In this document: positions 18,010-28,708 of the stretch, piece by piece | Position numbering within the stretch: the first letter of the stretch is position 1 | How the letters are laid out: each line of letters begins with the position of its first letter | NCBI RefSeq assembly: GCF_039954865.1 | Contig: NZ_CP157197.1 | Coordinates: forward strand, 513,501 to 577,500 | Reading direction: 5' to 3' | Length of the DNA stretch: 64,000 nucleotides | Origin: Rickettsia sp. Oklahoma-10 | GTDB taxonomy: Bacteria > Pseudomonadota > Alphaproteobacteria > Rickettsiales > Rickettsiaceae | The notes under the pieces: model-generated | Database searches by the model: none | What the model was told of the DNA's origin: nothing | Seen by the model: only the letters and a program-made list of their open reading frames with translations | Position numbers and translations under genes: made by a program

Positions 18010-18332
18010 TGCCCACTAAAATTAAATTTATATTATATCTTCCTTGGCTATTATTAGAAATATGGAAATCGGCCTTCTCGGTTATTAAAATAATTTGGCA
18101 AAGAAAAATAAAAATAGAACCGGTTTTTGAATGGATTGATGCAAAAGGACTAGAAGAAATAGGTGAAATAGTATATAGTAACTCCATTACATTAACACCT
18201 GGTACAATAACGCTTGATATAAATAATAATATGTTATTAGTGTACGCACTCAATAAATCATCGATTACCAATCTACAGAGAGGTATAATGATTAAAAAAA
18301 TCAAACAGTTATTTAAAAACAACCTGAAGTAG
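18009..18332 (+). CDS. MnhE/MrpE-like sodium-proton antiporter subunit
   Basis: This 107-residue protein resembles subunit E of the Mrp/Mnh multisubunit Na+/H+ antiporter. The family signature is NSITLTPGTITLDINNNMLL, after an N-terminal membrane helix (FILYLPWLLLEIWKSAF). It is shorter than full MnhE (about 160) and lacks the first membrane helices. No other Mrp subunits are next to it. It is joined to the MFS gene by a one-base overlap and to pyrH by a three-base gap, so all three are probably on one transcript. Confidence 0.83.
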   Translation: MPTKIKFILYLPWLLLEIWKSAFSVIKIIWQRKIKIEPVFEWIDAKGLEEIGEIVYSNSITLTPGTITLDINNNMLLVYALNKSSITNLQRGIMIKKIKQLFKNNLK

Positions 18333-18335
18333 AAA

Positions 18336-19064
18336 ATGGAATCAGATATAAACGCTCTGAAGTATAAAAAAGTGTTGCTTAAAGTTTCAGGGGAAGCTTT
18401 AATGGGAGAGAAGCAATTTGGGCATGAATATAACGTAATAAGAAAGATTGCAGGTGATATTAAAGAAGTTATCGATTTAGGAGTAGAAGTCACTATTGTA
18501 GTCGGCGGTGGAAACATCTACCGTGGAATTAATGCAGCACTCGTCGGTATGGATCGTGCTTCAGCGGATTATATAGGTATGCTTGCAACAGTGATTAATG
18601 CTTTAACTTTACAAAACGTTATGGAAAGCCTCAATATCTATACAAGAGTCCTATCAGCTATCCCTATGATGAGCGTGTGCGAGCCTTATATTCGTCGCAA
18701 AGCTAAAAGACATATGGAAAAAAAACGAGTAGTAATTTTTGCCGGCGGCACAGGTAATCCGTTCTGTACAACCGACAGTGCTGCAGTACTTCGTGCAATT
18801 GAAATGAATTGTGATATTTTGTTAAAGGCAACTCAGGTTAACGGCGTATATGATTCTGATCCTAAAAAAAATCCAAATGCTAAAAAATATTTCACTATTA
18901 GCTATAAGGATATTATAAATAACAACTTGCAAGTCATGGATACGGCAGCTATAGCAGTAGCACAAGAAAATAAATTACCTATAAGGGTATTCTCGATAAA
19001 AGAACAAGGAAATTTTGCTAAAGTAATACAAGATAGAGGCGAATATACGACAATTGAGGAATAA
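18336..19064 (+). CDS. pyrH: Uridylate kinase (UMP kinase) PyrH
   Basis: This 242-residue enzyme phosphorylates UMP to UDP and is hexameric in bacteria. KVSGEALMG near the N-terminus, [10 protein letters not shown] (phosphate-binding), and [16 protein letters not shown] (UMP site) are all present, followed by [13 protein letters not shown]. Length and motifs are normal. It lies three bases before frr, the widespread pyrH-frr pair. Confidence 0.96.
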   Translation: MESDINALKYKKVLLKVSGEALMGEKQFGHEYNVIRKIAGDIKEVIDLGVEVTIVVGGGNIYRGINAALVGMDRASADYIGMLATVINALTLQNVMESLNIYTRVLSAIPMMSVCEPYIRRKAKRHMEKKRVVIFAGGTGNPFCTTDSAAVLRAIEMNCDILLKATQVNGVYDSDPKKNPNAKKYFTISYKDIINNNLQVMDTAAIAVAQENKLPIRVFSIKEQGNFAKVIQDRGEYTTIEE

Positions 19065-19067
19065 TAT

Positions 19068-19628
19068 ATGGATACAGACACGTTAAAGAAAAATTTACAA
19101 GAAAAGATGGAGAAAGCTCTAAAAGTTTTAGATCATGAGCTTAAAGGACTACGTACAGGTAGGGCTTCAGTTAATCTACTCGACAGTGTAACCGTAGAAG
19201 CTTACGGGAGTAAAATGCCGCTTTCACAAGTTGCTTCCCTATCCACCCCTGATGCACGAACAATTAATGTGCAGGTCTGGGATAAATCTATGGTATCATC
19301 GGTAGAGAAAGGCATTACAATAGCAAATCTCGGCTTAACTCCTGCAACGGACGGTCAACTAATTAAACTACCAATACCGGTTTTAACTGAAGAAAGACGT
19401 AAAGAACTTGTAAAGCTTGCTTATAAATATGGTGAGGATACTAAAATTTCATTACGTAATATTAGAAGAGACGGTAATGAAGAACTTAAAAAACTAGAAA
19501 AGAACAATATTCTTGCAAAAGATGAGCATCATAGCTTATCTGAACAAGTACAAAAACTAACCAATGATTATAGTAATAAAGTTGACTCGGCAATAAAACA
19601 AAAAGAACAAGAAATAATGACTGTTTAA
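19068..19628 (+). CDS. frr: Ribosome recycling factor
   Basis: This 186-residue protein splits post-termination ribosomes together with [23 protein letters not shown] in the first helix, [16 protein letters not shown], and the C-terminal long helices with [19 protein letters not shown] are the standard landmarks. Full length. It is the last gene of the cluster before a palindromic repeat. Confidence 0.97.
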   Translation: MDTDTLKKNLQEKMEKALKVLDHELKGLRTGRASVNLLDSVTVEAYGSKMPLSQVASLSTPDARTINVQVWDKSMVSSVEKGITIANLGLTPATDGQLIKLPIPVLTEERRKELVKLAYKYGEDTKISLRNIRRDGNEELKKLEKNNILAKDEHHSLSEQVQKLTNDYSNKVDSAIKQKEQEIMTV

Positions 19629-19629
19629 T

Positions 19630-19748
19630 GTCATATCGTAGCTTGATCACGGTATCCATAATTTTAGTATTTGGATACCGCTACAAGCTCGTTGGACGAT
19701 AAAAAAGTGGAATCGATTCACGCAACGAATGCCTTACTGAAATGACAT
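19630..19748. repeat. Palindromic repeat (RPE-like) between frr and gatC
   Basis: Ends TGTCAT / ATGACA, with the inner blocks GCTTGATCACGGTATCCA and TGGATACCGCTACAAGC forming an inverted pair. It shares these blocks with the copies at 15.2, 35.2 and 56.8 kb. Confidence 0.8.
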
Positions 19749-19781
19749 CAGGCTATACTACTAATCAAAATAATAAAACTT

Positions 19782-20084
19782 ATGATTACAAAAGAAGAAG
19801 CACAAAAAATAGCAAAATTAGCTAGATTAAAATTTGAAGAAGATACTGTAGAAAAATTTTCTACTCAGCTTAGCTCTATAATAGATATGATCGATATTTT
19901 AAATGAAATAGATTGTAAAAATATAGAGCCTTTAACTTCGGTTTCTAATATGAATGCTAGAATGCGAGAGGATGAAGTTACAAGTTCTGATTTATCAAAT
20001 AAATTATTTGATAATGTAAGTGGAGATAGCGCTCAACTTGCTAAAGAAGTAAAATATTTTATCACTCCAAAGGTTATTGAATAA
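19782..20084 (+). CDS. gatC: Glutamyl-tRNA(Gln)/aspartyl-tRNA(Asn) amidotransferase subunit C
   Basis: This 100-residue subunit wraps around GatA and stabilises the GatCAB complex. The N-terminus [17 protein letters not shown] and the central [15 protein letters not shown] followed by MREDEV are typical. It is followed by gatA after two bases, giving the usual order C-A-B in one operon. Confidence 0.95.
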   Translation: MITKEEAQKIAKLARLKFEEDTVEKFSTQLSSIIDMIDILNEIDCKNIEPLTSVSNMNARMREDEVTSSDLSNKLFDNVSGDSAQLAKEVKYFITPKVIE

Positions 20085-20086
20085 TT

Positions 20087-21568
20087 ATGACAGAACTAAA
20101 CAAATTAACAGTAGCAGATAGTATAAAAGGTCTAAAAAATAAGGATTTCACAAGTACGGAATTAGTTAATGCACATATTAAACAAATAGAGAAGCATAAA
20201 AACCTAAATGCTTATGTTACCAAAACTTTTGATCTTGCCTTAAAGGGTGCACAAATTGCAGATCAAAATTATGCTCAAAATAAAGCAAGAATACTTGAGG
20301 GTATCCCATTTGCCGCTAAAGATCTTTTCTGTACGAAAGGAATTAGAACTACGGCATGTTCTAATATACTGAAAAATTTTATACCTAATTATGAATCAAG
20401 CGTTACACAAAATATTTTTGATAAGGGCGGTGTGATGCTTGGCAAAACTAATATGGATGAATTTGCGATGGGTTCGGCAAATATTACTAGTTGTTTTGGA
20501 AATGTAATTAGTCCTTGGAAAGCGAATAACGACAATAGTGATCTAGTGCCAGGCGGTTCTTCTGGAGGATCGGCTGCATCAGTTAGCGGTTTTATGGCGC
20601 CTGCTGCTCTTGGTAGCGATACAGGTGGCTCGGTACGCCAACCAGCGAGTTTTACGGGTTTAGTCGGGTTTAAACCGACATACGGACGTTGCTCAAGATA
20701 CGGAATGGTATCATTTGCTAGCTCTCTTGATCAGGCAGGGGTATTTACTAGAAGCGTTCTAGATAGTGCTATTATGCTTGAAGCAATAATGGGATTTGAT
20801 GAAAAAGATTCTACTTCGATCAAAGCAGAAGTACCACAATTACAATCTGCTATCGGCAGTTCGGTAAAAAATATGAAGATAGGCATACCTATTAGCCTTG
20901 GTGAAGGCAGTATTATTGAGCCCGATATTATGAAAATGTGGCAGGATACTATAGAGCTACTTAAAAATGCCGGTGTTGAAATGTTTGATATTACTTTACC
21001 GCATGCTAAATACGGCGTTGCCGTTTATTACGTAATAGCACCGGCTGAAGCTTCTTCAAATTTGTCTAGATATGATGGCGTTAGATACGGTCTTCGGGTA
21101 GAACATGAAAATATGACGCTTGACGAAATGTATGAAATGACTAGATCAGCTGGATTTGGGGAGGAAGTAAAACGTCGTATTATGATTGGAACATATGTAC
21201 TGTCATCTAGTTGTATGGATGCATATTATTTAAAAGCTCAAAAAGTACGTAGTTTAGTTGCAAGCGACTTTAATAATGCTTTTGAAAAAGTTGATGCCAT
21301 TTTATTACCGGCTGCTCCATCTGAAGCATTTAAGATCGGTGAAAAACAAAATGACCCGACTATTATGTATTTAAATGATTTATTTACTATTCCTGCAAGT
21401 TTAGCCGGGTTACCTTGTGTATCGGTTCCTGCCGGATTATCGGCACGAGGTTTACCTCTTGGAATGCAGATTATCTGTAAACAATTAGATGAGTATAATG
21501 TTTTGAAAATAGCATCAATAATTGAGTCAGGTGTTAAACATATTAAATTTGAGCCAAAGGATTTTTAG
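20087..21568 (+). CDS. gatA: Glutamyl-tRNA(Gln) amidotransferase subunit A
   Basis: This 493-residue amidase produces ammonia from glutamine for transamidation of misacylated Glu-tRNA(Gln) or Asp-tRNA(Asn). The catalytic triad of the amidase signature family is visible: lysine in IPFAAKDLF, the cis-serine in [14 protein letters not shown], and the serine region in [14 protein letters not shown]. Full length. It is flanked by gatC and gatB with gaps of two bases. The subunit is needed because Rickettsia depends on indirect tRNA amidation. Confidence 0.97.
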   Translation: MTELNKLTVADSIKGLKNKDFTSTELVNAHIKQIEKHKNLNAYVTKTFDLALKGAQIADQNYAQNKARILEGIPFAAKDLFCTKGIRTTACSNILKNFIPNYESSVTQNIFDKGGVMLGKTNMDEFAMGSANITSCFGNVISPWKANNDNSDLVPGGSSGGSAASVSGFMAPAALGSDTGGSVRQPASFTGLVGFKPTYGRCSRYGMVSFASSLDQAGVFTRSVLDSAIMLEAIMGFDEKDSTSIKAEVPQLQSAIGSSVKNMKIGIPISLGEGSIIEPDIMKMWQDTIELLKNAGVEMFDITLPHAKYGVAVYYVIAPAEASSNLSRYDGVRYGLRVEHENMTLDEMYEMTRSAGFGEEVKRRIMIGTYVLSSSCMDAYYLKAQKVRSLVASDFNNAFEKVDAILLPAAPSEAFKIGEKQNDPTIMYLNDLFTIPASLAGLPCVSVPAGLSARGLPLGMQIICKQLDEYNVLKIASIIESGVKHIKFEPKDF

Positions 21569-21570
21569 TT

Positions 21571-23022
21571 ATGACATATATTGAAGGTAATACGGGGAAA
21601 TGGGAATATGTAATAGGGCTTGAAATTCATGCTCAAATCTCCTCAAAATCTAAGCTTTTTTCAGGAAGTAGTAATACATTTGCAGCAATGCCAAATTCAC
21701 AGGTTTCTTATGTTGATGCCGCAATGCCCGGGATGTTACCGGTACTAAATAAGCACTGTGTACACCAAGCAATTAAAACAGGACTTGGACTTAAAGCACA
21801 GATAAATAAATATTCGGTATTTGATCGTAAAAATTATTTTTATGCTGATCTACCACAAGGTTACCAAATTTCCCAATTTTATTATCCTATAGTACAAAAC
21901 GGAACTATGGAAATACAGACTAATACTGGTGATCTTAAAACTATTCGTATTAACCGTTTGCATTTAGAGCAAGATGCAGGTAAATCTATACATGATCAAT
22001 CTCCGCGTTATAGCTTTATAGATTTAAATCGTGCCGGCATTGGGCTTATGGAAATTGTGACCGAACCTGATATATCATCCCCAGAAGAAGCAGCTGAATT
22101 TGTTAAAAAATTGAGAAATTTGCTACGTTATATCGGTAGCTGTGATGGCGATATGGAAAAAGGATCAATGCGTTGTGATGCTAATATATCAGTAAGACGT
22201 AGCAGTGAACCACTTGGTATAAGATGTGAAATTAAAAATATTAACTCAATTCGTAATATCATTAAAGCAATAGAATTTGAAGCTAAAAGACAAGTAGATT
22301 TAATTGAGAATGGTGGAATCGTAATTCAGGAAACACGGTTATTTAATGCTGATAGCGGCGAAACAAGAACTATGCGTTTAAAAGAAGAAGCTATTGATTA
22401 TAGATATTTTCCTGATCCTGATTTATTACCGCTTGTTATTTCTGATGAGTTAATAAGTGAGCTGAAAGCAAGCTTACCTGAGCTACCTGATCAAAAAATT
22501 AAGAAATATACAAAAGAATTTGGCTTAAGTAAATATGATGCTGAAGTAATCGTAGCCGATGAATCAGTGGCCAAGTATTTTGAGCAAGCAGCAAATGAGT
22601 GTAACCCTAAAATGCTTGCCAATTGGCTAACCAGTGAGTTGTTTGGACAATTAAATAAAGCATCAATAGAAATAAGTAAATGTAAAATTACTCCCAGTAG
22701 TTTTGCAAAACTAATAAAATTAATAGAAAATGATACTATTTCCGGTAAAATTGCAAAAACTGTTTTTGAAATTATGTTTGAAACCGGTAAAGCACCTGAT
22801 AAAATAGTAGAGGAAAAAGGACTTGTACAGGTTTCAGATAATAACGTGCTAAACACGGTAATTAATGAGGTAATAGCTGAAAATCCTGAATCTATAGAGG
22901 CTTATAGAAGCGGTAAGAATAAATTATTAGGTTTTTTTATAGGACAGGTAATGAAAAAAACCGGCGGCAAGGCTAATCCAATACTTGTAAATCAGCTTTT
23001 AAAGGAGAAATTAGGTTCTTGA
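21571..23022 (+). CDS. gatB: Glutamyl-tRNA(Gln) amidotransferase subunit B
   Basis: This 483-residue subunit activates the misacylated tRNA with ATP and receives ammonia from GatA. The N-terminal kinase-like domain opens with [37 protein letters not shown] and [12 protein letters not shown] follow, with a C-terminal YqeY-like tail domain from about residue 330. It completes the gatCAB operon. A small remnant of palindromic sequence (GCGACTTGATCACTGTATGAC) lies downstream. Confidence 0.97.
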   Translation: MTYIEGNTGKWEYVIGLEIHAQISSKSKLFSGSSNTFAAMPNSQVSYVDAAMPGMLPVLNKHCVHQAIKTGLGLKAQINKYSVFDRKNYFYADLPQGYQISQFYYPIVQNGTMEIQTNTGDLKTIRINRLHLEQDAGKSIHDQSPRYSFIDLNRAGIGLMEIVTEPDISSPEEAAEFVKKLRNLLRYIGSCDGDMEKGSMRCDANISVRRSSEPLGIRCEIKNINSIRNIIKAIEFEAKRQVDLIENGGIVIQETRLFNADSGETRTMRLKEEAIDYRYFPDPDLLPLVISDELISELKASLPELPDQKIKKYTKEFGLSKYDAEVIVADESVAKYFEQAANECNPKMLANWLTSELFGQLNKASIEISKCKITPSSFAKLIKLIENDTISGKIAKTVFEIMFETGKAPDKIVEEKGLVQVSDNNVLNTVINEVIAENPESIEAYRSGKNKLLGFFIGQVMKKTGGKANPILVNQLLKEKLGS

Positions 23023-23091
23023 TGTGTTTTCACCGCGACTTGATCACTGTATGACACAGGAGGGCATGCTCAAACTTAAAACATTGTTTTT

Positions 23092-23817
23092 ATGAAATTT
23101 CTAAAAATATTTTTACTATCTTGCTTACTAGTTTCTTGTAAAAAAGAAGACACTGAAAACACTTTAATAGTTGGTACTGCTGCAGATAATCCTCCTTATG
23201 AATTTATCAAAGATGGAGAGATTGTTGGGATTGATATTGATATCATCAAAGCAATAAGCGAGCGTCTCAATAAAAAAGTTATAATAAAAAACTTCGACTT
23301 TAATGGTTTACTTGCAGCTTTGATTAGCGAAAATATTGATGTTGCGGTGGCGGAACTTTCCGTAACACCGGAACGTGCCGAATATATCAGCTTTTCCGAT
23401 AATTACGCTACTGCAAGATTCGCCATAATATACAGAACAGGCGATAATATACAATCTAGCAAAGATCTAGAGAATAAAATAGTAGGAGTACAACTTGGCA
23501 GTGTTTTAGAAAAAAGAGCACAAGATCTATCACATACTATAAATATTAAAGTTCATTCTTTAGCAAATCATTTAATGTTAGTTGAAGAATTAAAAGCCGG
23601 AGTCATAGATGCTATTATCTCCGAAGAATTTCAGGGCATAAAATTAAAAGAAAATAATTCAAATTTAGAAAGCAGTACTTTAGAAGAATTTTCATCCGAT
23701 TTTGCTATAGGTATGTCTAAACACTCAGGATTAATTAATGAAATTAATGAGGCAATCTATTCATTAAAAAAAGACGGAACCATTAACAAAATTATGAAAA
23801 AATGGCTGGGACAGTAA
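23092..23817 (+). CDS. Amino acid ABC transporter substrate-binding lipoprotein
   Basis: This 241-residue periplasmic lipoprotein is of the SBP_bac_3 family. The signal peptide ends in the lipobox LVSC with the lipid-bearing cysteine at residue 16. The mature part starts with [20 protein letters not shown], the usual opening of polar amino-acid-binding proteins. [19 protein letters not shown] and the following VGVQLGSV segment also fit. The C-terminus [15 protein letters not shown] is characteristic. The ligand cannot be read from the sequence. Permease and ATPase genes are not adjacent. Confidence 0.92.
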   Translation: MKFLKIFLLSCLLVSCKKEDTENTLIVGTAADNPPYEFIKDGEIVGIDIDIIKAISERLNKKVIIKNFDFNGLLAALISENIDVAVAELSVTPERAEYISFSDNYATARFAIIYRTGDNIQSSKDLENKIVGVQLGSVLEKRAQDLSHTINIKVHSLANHLMLVEELKAGVIDAIISEEFQGIKLKENNSNLESSTLEEFSSDFAIGMSKHSGLINEINEAIYSLKKDGTINKIMKKWLGQ

Positions 23818-24284
23818 CAGAAAGTCAATTTAAAGATGCTATGAGCCGCTTCCCACATGGGGTGACTGTTATAACTACAAATTGTAACAATAAACTTTTT
23901 GGATTTACTGCTAGTTCTTTTATTTCTGTATCTTTAAGACCGCCTTTAATATTATTTTGCCTTAATAAAAACTCTTTTAGCATACACAGTTTTCAAAAAA
24001 GTAATAAGTTTGCAATTAGTATTTTAGCAGAGAATCAAATTGATATCTCAAAGCATTTTGCTAAATCACAACCTAACAAATTTACAAAAATTGATTATAA
24101 GCTTGGTAATAAAACTGATTGTCCTTTAATAAATGGTGCAACTTGCCATATAGAATGTAATAAATATGCTTCTTATAATGCCGGTGATCATGCTATATTT
24201 ATTGGTGAAGTAATAAATACCGCTATTAAAAACAATCTAAAACCTCTATTATATTTTTATAAATCCTATACAAATTTACAATAA
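23802..24284 (+). CDS. Flavin reductase-like FMN-binding protein
   Basis: This 160-residue protein belongs to the flavin reductase domain family (split-barrel FMN-binding). [17 protein letters not shown] at the N-terminus, [20 protein letters not shown], and [11 protein letters not shown] near the end are family features. Such proteins supply reduced flavin to partner monooxygenases or act alone; no partner is evident. The ATG overlaps the 3' end of the preceding gene by 16 bases. A later in-frame ATG (MSRF) would cut off conserved residues, so the earlier start is preferred. Confidence 0.87.
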   Translation: MAGTVTESQFKDAMSRFPHGVTVITTNCNNKLFGFTASSFISVSLRPPLILFCLNKNSFSIHSFQKSNKFAISILAENQIDISKHFAKSQPNKFTKIDYKLGNKTDCPLINGATCHIECNKYASYNAGDHAIFIGEVINTAIKNNLKPLLYFYKSYTNLQ

Positions 24285-24291
24285 AGCAAAT

Positions 24292-25011
24292 ATGATAAAT
24301 ATTGGTCTTAGTGGTTCTACCGGTAAAATAGGAAGAACTATTGCTGAAAAAATAGGCGAATTTGAGAATTGCACAATTTCAGCAAAATTTAATAGTACTA
24401 ATAGTCTATATGATTTAGACAATTTTTGTAAAAATTCTGATGTAATCATCGATTTTTCTACCCACGAAATATTAGAAAAATTAGTTAATTATGCATTAAA
24501 ACACAATACAAAATTAGTGATCGGCACAACAGGTCTTCAGCCTAAACATTTTAAGTGTTTAGCAAAAGCAGCTCAAACTTTACCTATTTTATATTCCGCA
24601 AATATGAGTATAGGAGCTAATTTACTCAGCTATCTAGCTAAAGAAGCCACGAAAATACTAGGTGATTACGATGTTGAAATTTTAGAAATACATCACCGTA
24701 ATAAAAAAGATTCACCCTCAGGTACTGCTATTATGCTTGCTAAAACAATTGCAAGTGAAAAAGGTTTAGATATAAAATTTAATCGCGGTAACAGACCAAG
24801 AAAAAAAGAGGAAATAGGTATTTCCTCACTTCGTGGTGGGAATGTTCACGGTATACATGAAATATCTTTTTTAGATGATAATGAAATAATCACTTTAAAA
24901 CATGAAGCTCTAAATAAAAATTCTTTTGCCAACGGTGCAATTAAAGCTGCTATTTGGCTACACGATAAACCTTCTGCTTTATATTCAATGCAAGATTTTT
25001 ATAAAATTTAA
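24292..25011 (+). CDS. dapB: 4-hydroxy-tetrahydrodipicolinate reductase DapB
   Basis: This 239-residue NAD(P)H-dependent enzyme works in the diaminopimelate/lysine pathway that feeds peptidoglycan synthesis. [13 protein letters not shown] is the Rossmann nucleotide loop, IGTTGL follows strand five, and [15 protein letters not shown] carries the catalytic histidine and substrate-binding lysine. Slightly shorter than the E. coli enzyme (273) but complete. Together with dapD at 51.6 kb it shows that the pathway is kept. Confidence 0.95.
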   Translation: MINIGLSGSTGKIGRTIAEKIGEFENCTISAKFNSTNSLYDLDNFCKNSDVIIDFSTHEILEKLVNYALKHNTKLVIGTTGLQPKHFKCLAKAAQTLPILYSANMSIGANLLSYLAKEATKILGDYDVEILEIHHRNKKDSPSGTAIMLAKTIASEKGLDIKFNRGNRPRKKEEIGISSLRGGNVHGIHEISFLDDNEIITLKHEALNKNSFANGAIKAAIWLHDKPSALYSMQDFYKI

Positions 25012-25080
25012 TTAATTATAGCTTGAAAAAACACTTTTCAAAGACTATATTTTATTGTGTAAATACATAGTAGGTTACTT

Positions 25081-25791
25081 ATGATTGATTATACAAAAAC
25101 TTTAACTGCCACCTCAAAAAATAACACTTTTGATGAAGGCTTAAGAAAATACATGCTTAAAGTATATAATTATATGGCTTTAGCACTTTTACTAACTGGC
25201 TTAGCAGCTGTAACAACTATATCAGTTGAGCCTATTTATAACGTAATGTTTCAAACCGGCTTCGGCACTATTATAATGTTTGCTCCGCTCGGTATTGCTT
25301 TATATTTCTTTATGGGCTTTGGACGCATGAATCTGCAAACGGCACAAATATTATTTTGGGTTTATGCCGCTTTAATTGGTATGTCGCTTGCATATTTAGC
25401 TCTTATTTATACCAGTGCATCAATAGCACGTACTTTCTTTATTTGTTCCTCTGTTTTTGGAGCAATGAGCTTATACGGTTATAGTACAAGTAGAGATTTA
25501 ACATCTATGGGGTCATTTTTTGCAATGGGTCTTATAGGTCTTGTAATCGCCTCACTAGTTAACCTATTTTTACAAAGTTCAGCTCTCTCTTTTGCTACTT
25601 CTCTTATTGGAATAGTAGTATTTATGGGATTAATTGCTTGGGATACTCAAAAGATTAAGTCTATGTATTACATGGCAGGAAATGATGAAGTGGGACAAAA
25701 GCTTTCTATTATGGCAGCCTTTACTTTATATTTAGATTTTATTAACCTTTTCTTATATTTAATGAGATTTTTAGGTAATAGAAGGGGTTAA
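25081..25791 (+). CDS. BI-1/YccA family inner membrane protein
   Basis: This 236-residue protein has about seven membrane helices and belongs to the Bax inhibitor-1 family. The family features are LRKYMLKVYNYMALALLLTG at the N-terminus, SLAYLALIYTSASIARTFFI, and the C-terminal LYLDFINLFLYLMRFLGNRR. Bacterial members are thought to modulate membrane proteases (YccA with FtsH) or conduct calcium; the role here is not known. The gene stands alone with a 69-base gap after dapB. Confidence 0.93.
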   Translation: MIDYTKTLTATSKNNTFDEGLRKYMLKVYNYMALALLLTGLAAVTTISVEPIYNVMFQTGFGTIIMFAPLGIALYFFMGFGRMNLQTAQILFWVYAALIGMSLAYLALIYTSASIARTFFICSSVFGAMSLYGYSTSRDLTSMGSFFAMGLIGLVIASLVNLFLQSSALSFATSLIGIVVFMGLIAWDTQKIKSMYYMAGNDEVGQKLSIMAAFTLYLDFINLFLYLMRFLGNRRG

Positions 25792-25849
25792 AAAATTTTA
25801 ATGCTTTTTTATGTCCATAAAGACAAATAATTTAACCTCGATAATTACC

Positions 25850-25890
25850 AATAGCGAGTTATGTAATAATTCGCTATTTGCGTTTGTGAC
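25850..25890. repeat. Short repeat, family D (copy 3)
   Basis: AATAGCGAGTTATGTAATAA followed by TTCGCTATT forms a hairpin. It matches copies 1 and 2 and sits 60 bases after the BI-1 gene, where it could also end transcription. Confidence 0.55.
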
Positions 25891-25936
25891 TTAATTATAG
25901 TATAGTAGTATATACTGTTCTAGCATATCAGCAACA

Positions 25937-26097
25937 AGGTATAGGAGGGGGAATAAGAAAAGAAAAAATTATTATAGAAAAAAATTTAATCAAAGCTGGT
26001 TTGAAGATTGACTTGATAATTGTCTCAACTGGATTTAAAAAAAGAAGAAATTGAGAAACTAAACATAAAGTATCTGCATTTTTTAAAAATATAAAAT
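25937..26097 (+). pseudogene. Remnant of a PD-(D/E)XK (Rpn-type) transposase-like protein
   Basis: A broken frame reads GGGIRKEKIIIEKNLIKAGL, then KIDLIIVSTGF, and after a one-base shift in an A-run, KKEEIEKLNIKYL. This is the typical C-terminal helix-turn-helix tail of the Rpn/YhgA-like nuclease ('PD-(D/E)XK nuclease family transposase') family that is common in Rickettsia. The nuclease domain is gone. The frameshift and missing N-terminus mark it as dead. Confidence 0.55.
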
Positions 26098-27258
26098 ATG
26101 AAAGTTACAGCAGATGATTTAAGTATTTATATTCATTGGCCGTTTTGTGTGTCAAAATGCCCTTATTGTGATTTTAATTCTCATTTGGCAAGCACTATAG
26201 ATCATGATCAGTGGCTTAGGTCATATGAAAGGGAAATTGAGTATTTTAAGGCCATTATTCAAAATAAATATATAAAATCTATTTTTTTTGGTGGTGGCAC
26301 CCCTTCATTAATGAATCCTATAATAGTGGAAGTAATAATAAATAAAATTAGTAATATAGCAATTATTGATCAGCAAACTGAGATAACTCTAGAAACAAAT
26401 CCCACATCATTTGAAACTGAAAAGTTTAAAGCATTTAAATCTGCAGGAATTAATCGTGTTTCAATTGGAGTACAATCCTTAAAAGAAGATGATTTAAAAA
26501 CACTAGGTAGAACCCATGATTGTATGCAAGCCATTAAAACAATTGAGGTGGCCAATACGATTTTCCCACGAGTATCATTTGATTTAATATATGCACGTAG
26601 CGGTCAGACATTAAAAGATTGGAAAGAAGAATTAAAACAAGCAATACAGCTTGCTACCTCACATATTTCTCTTTATCAGTTGAATATTGAAAAAGGCACA
26701 CCATTTTATAAATTATTTAAGGACGGTAACCTGGTTTTGCCACATTCGGATGAAGCAGCTGAAATGTATGAATGGACAAACCATTATCTAGAATCTAAAA
26801 AATATTTTAGATATGAGATATCTAATTATGCTCTAGCGAGCCAGGCATGTTTACATAATTTAACTTACTGGAATTATAATAGTTACTTAGGTATAGGTCC
26901 TGGAGCTCATAGTAGAATCATTGAATCCTCAAGTTCAGTATCAGCAATTATGATGTGGCATAAACCTGAAAAATGGTTAGACTCAGTTAAAACAAAAAAT
27001 GTTGGTATTCAAACTAACATTAAGTTAACACATCAAGAAATTATTGAAGAAATGTTAATAATGGGATTGCGTCTTAAAAGTGGCATAGATATTGCTACAT
27101 TAGAGCAGAAATTAAATACAAAATTAGAAAATATTTTAGATATGAATAATCTGAAACATTATCAAAACCAAGACTTAATTAAGTTAGATAAAAATTTTTA
27201 TCTTACCGATAAAGGTTTAATGCTGCATAGTTACATAGTATCTAGATTGATCAAGTAA
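26098..27258 (+). CDS. hemW: Radical SAM protein HemW
   Basis: This 386-residue protein is of the HemW family, formerly annotated as oxygen-independent coproporphyrinogen III oxidase, and now thought to be a haem chaperone. The radical SAM cluster motif is C17, C21, C24 within WPFCVSKCPYCDFN. FFGGGTPSLM and ETNPTS are standard, and the HemW C-terminal domain follows (YEISNYA, YWNYNSYLGIGPGAHS). It lacks the N-terminal extra cysteine region typical of true HemN. The ATG at 26098 follows A+T-rich DNA without a strong ribosome-binding site. Confidence 0.92.
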   Translation: MKVTADDLSIYIHWPFCVSKCPYCDFNSHLASTIDHDQWLRSYEREIEYFKAIIQNKYIKSIFFGGGTPSLMNPIIVEVIINKISNIAIIDQQTEITLETNPTSFETEKFKAFKSAGINRVSIGVQSLKEDDLKTLGRTHDCMQAIKTIEVANTIFPRVSFDLIYARSGQTLKDWKEELKQAIQLATSHISLYQLNIEKGTPFYKLFKDGNLVLPHSDEAAEMYEWTNHYLESKKYFRYEISNYALASQACLHNLTYWNYNSYLGIGPGAHSRIIESSSSVSAIMMWHKPEKWLDSVKTKNVGIQTNIKLTHQEIIEEMLIMGLRLKSGIDIATLEQKLNTKLENILDMNNLKHYQNQDLIKLDKNFYLTDKGLMLHSYIVSRLIK

Positions 27259-27397
27259 TTTTAAAGTTTATAATTATTTTTACTTCTATTCATGGGATGG
27301 AATGTAAACTTGAGTATAAGAGTGAAAAAATGTATATGAAAGTATCGAGTATGATCAGAAAGTTGGGAATTCAATTATATCGTTAGCAGATAGCTAT

Positions 27398-27567
27398 TAA
27401 TGCAGATAATATCGATAAAGTAAAAAAGATAGATAAGGGATATGGAGTAAACAAAACATGCTTGGGTTGAACTTTTCTAGATTATGCTATATCGAGAATA
27501 ATAATATAAAAATTGCCGAATTTTTAATTAATCAGGGAATGCGTCCTAATTTAGGATATGAATAGCT
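27398..27567 (+). pseudogene. Ankyrin-repeat protein remnant
   Basis: Broken frames read AINADNIDKVKKIDKGYGVN, then TFLDYAIS, and after a shift ENNNIKIAEFLINQGMRPNL. The T-LDYA...N--IAE-LI-QG pattern is that of ankyrin repeats. Two stops and at least one frameshift show that it is dead. Intact ankyrin proteins are frequent effectors in Rickettsia. Confidence 0.55.
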
Positions 27568-28572
27568 AGTCCAGAATGATGTTAGCCGCAGAAAGAAATA
27601 ATCCTGATTTAATCTTTAAGTTTGGATAAGATTGGTTCCAATAGTAATTTTTTGTAATTTGCTACCTTATAAAAAGTAGAAATTGATGGTTAAATATATC
27701 GGACAGAAAATTATATGTTATTGTTAGGAGTTGCGTTAGGCAACATGCGGTAATCTTAGAAGTTTTCTAGATTATCATGCATTCTACGCATGTTTGTAAT
27801 GGTGTTTTTACATGATTTACATAAAACTATCTATCCATATATCCTAAGGTTGAGCAGAATTTGCCAATATGAATATTTTATAATAAAATAACAATCTTTT
27901 CCATCCAGTTGTTATTCTTGTATGTCAAACCATTTTAATGATATTACTGGAAGCAATATATATAATTTTGAATAGATTTTTGGTCTACAAAATTTTATTT
28001 AACAACTCTACTACTCTTTGTATTTCAGGAATAGTATCCATCTTTTTTTCTGCTGTAATAACCATTAGCATTATTAAAAGTATAGAATATACTCTATTTT
28101 ATATATTTTTTCTTTTGGGCGTATTATTTCTACTTTATTAATCACCCTGTAAGAATTATATTCTATTATCTTATTTTAGAGTTTGATTAATATTTTCAAA
28201 ACCGATATCTATACTAATAACTTTTCCGTCTTTTACCAATAAACTTTATATGCCCGTCAAACCCAAGGGTAATAAATTTAATTATAGTTTTGAGTTTTAA
28301 TTTTTGGATTAAACCTTTAGTAGTGATAATCTGAAAAGGACTTTTTTATAGTATATTTTCCCAATTAACAACTACTCTCGGCTATAGAATGCAAAGATGA
28401 TTCCGGTAAAGCTCTATTATTTATAATACACACCTTTTTGATGGTGCTATTTATGAAATTTAATATATATAATCAACTTCAAGTTAATATAGCTAAATAC
28501 ATACTTCAGGCTCTAAAATCAAAAGTTGAAATATATTAAAGATATGTAACAAGTATAATATGAAATGAAGAG

Positions 28573-28700
28573 TTGGGGGCATGAAGTTCAACTTGGCAAA
28601 GAGCAGTAGCAATATATAAGCTGAAGAGCACCGCGTATACTAAATACGTGAGCATTAAGGGATAGACAAAGCAAGGTAGCTAAGTCCAATTTGAACGAGT
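28573..28700. repeat. Repeat, family C (copy 1)
   Basis: It begins with an MKFNLAKS-like reading (ATGAAGTTCAACTTGGCAAA) and shares it with copies at 30861, in the 5' end of cutA, at 38.8 kb and at 48.05 kb. TCCAATTTGAAC at the right forms the inverse of GTTCAACTTGG at the left, so the unit is palindromic. Confidence 0.6.
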
Positions 28701-28708
28701 AGAGTATA

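Larger units (their letters stand above)
27259..28708. other. Long decayed region without intact genes
   Basis: About 1.45 kb with no convincing full gene. It holds an ankyrin-like remnant (near 27400-27570) and, on the minus strand around 28155-28285, an unrecognised coding remnant. That remnant reads FDGHIKFIGK and, after a frame change, KDGKVISIDIGFENINQ. On the plus strand there is a 67-codon hydrophobic frame at 27938-28141, which I do not accept as a gene. A repeat of family C lies at the right end. Confidence 0.6.

Noticed and set aside
26098..27258. Annotation as coproporphyrinogen III oxidase HemN
   Set aside because: The motif layout and C-terminal domain fit HemW; the extra N-terminal features of HemN are missing.
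27938..28141. 67-codon hydrophobic plus-strand frame
   Set aside because: It lies in a decayed region, is rich in F/I/L as expected from A+T-rich DNA, and no supporting signal was found.
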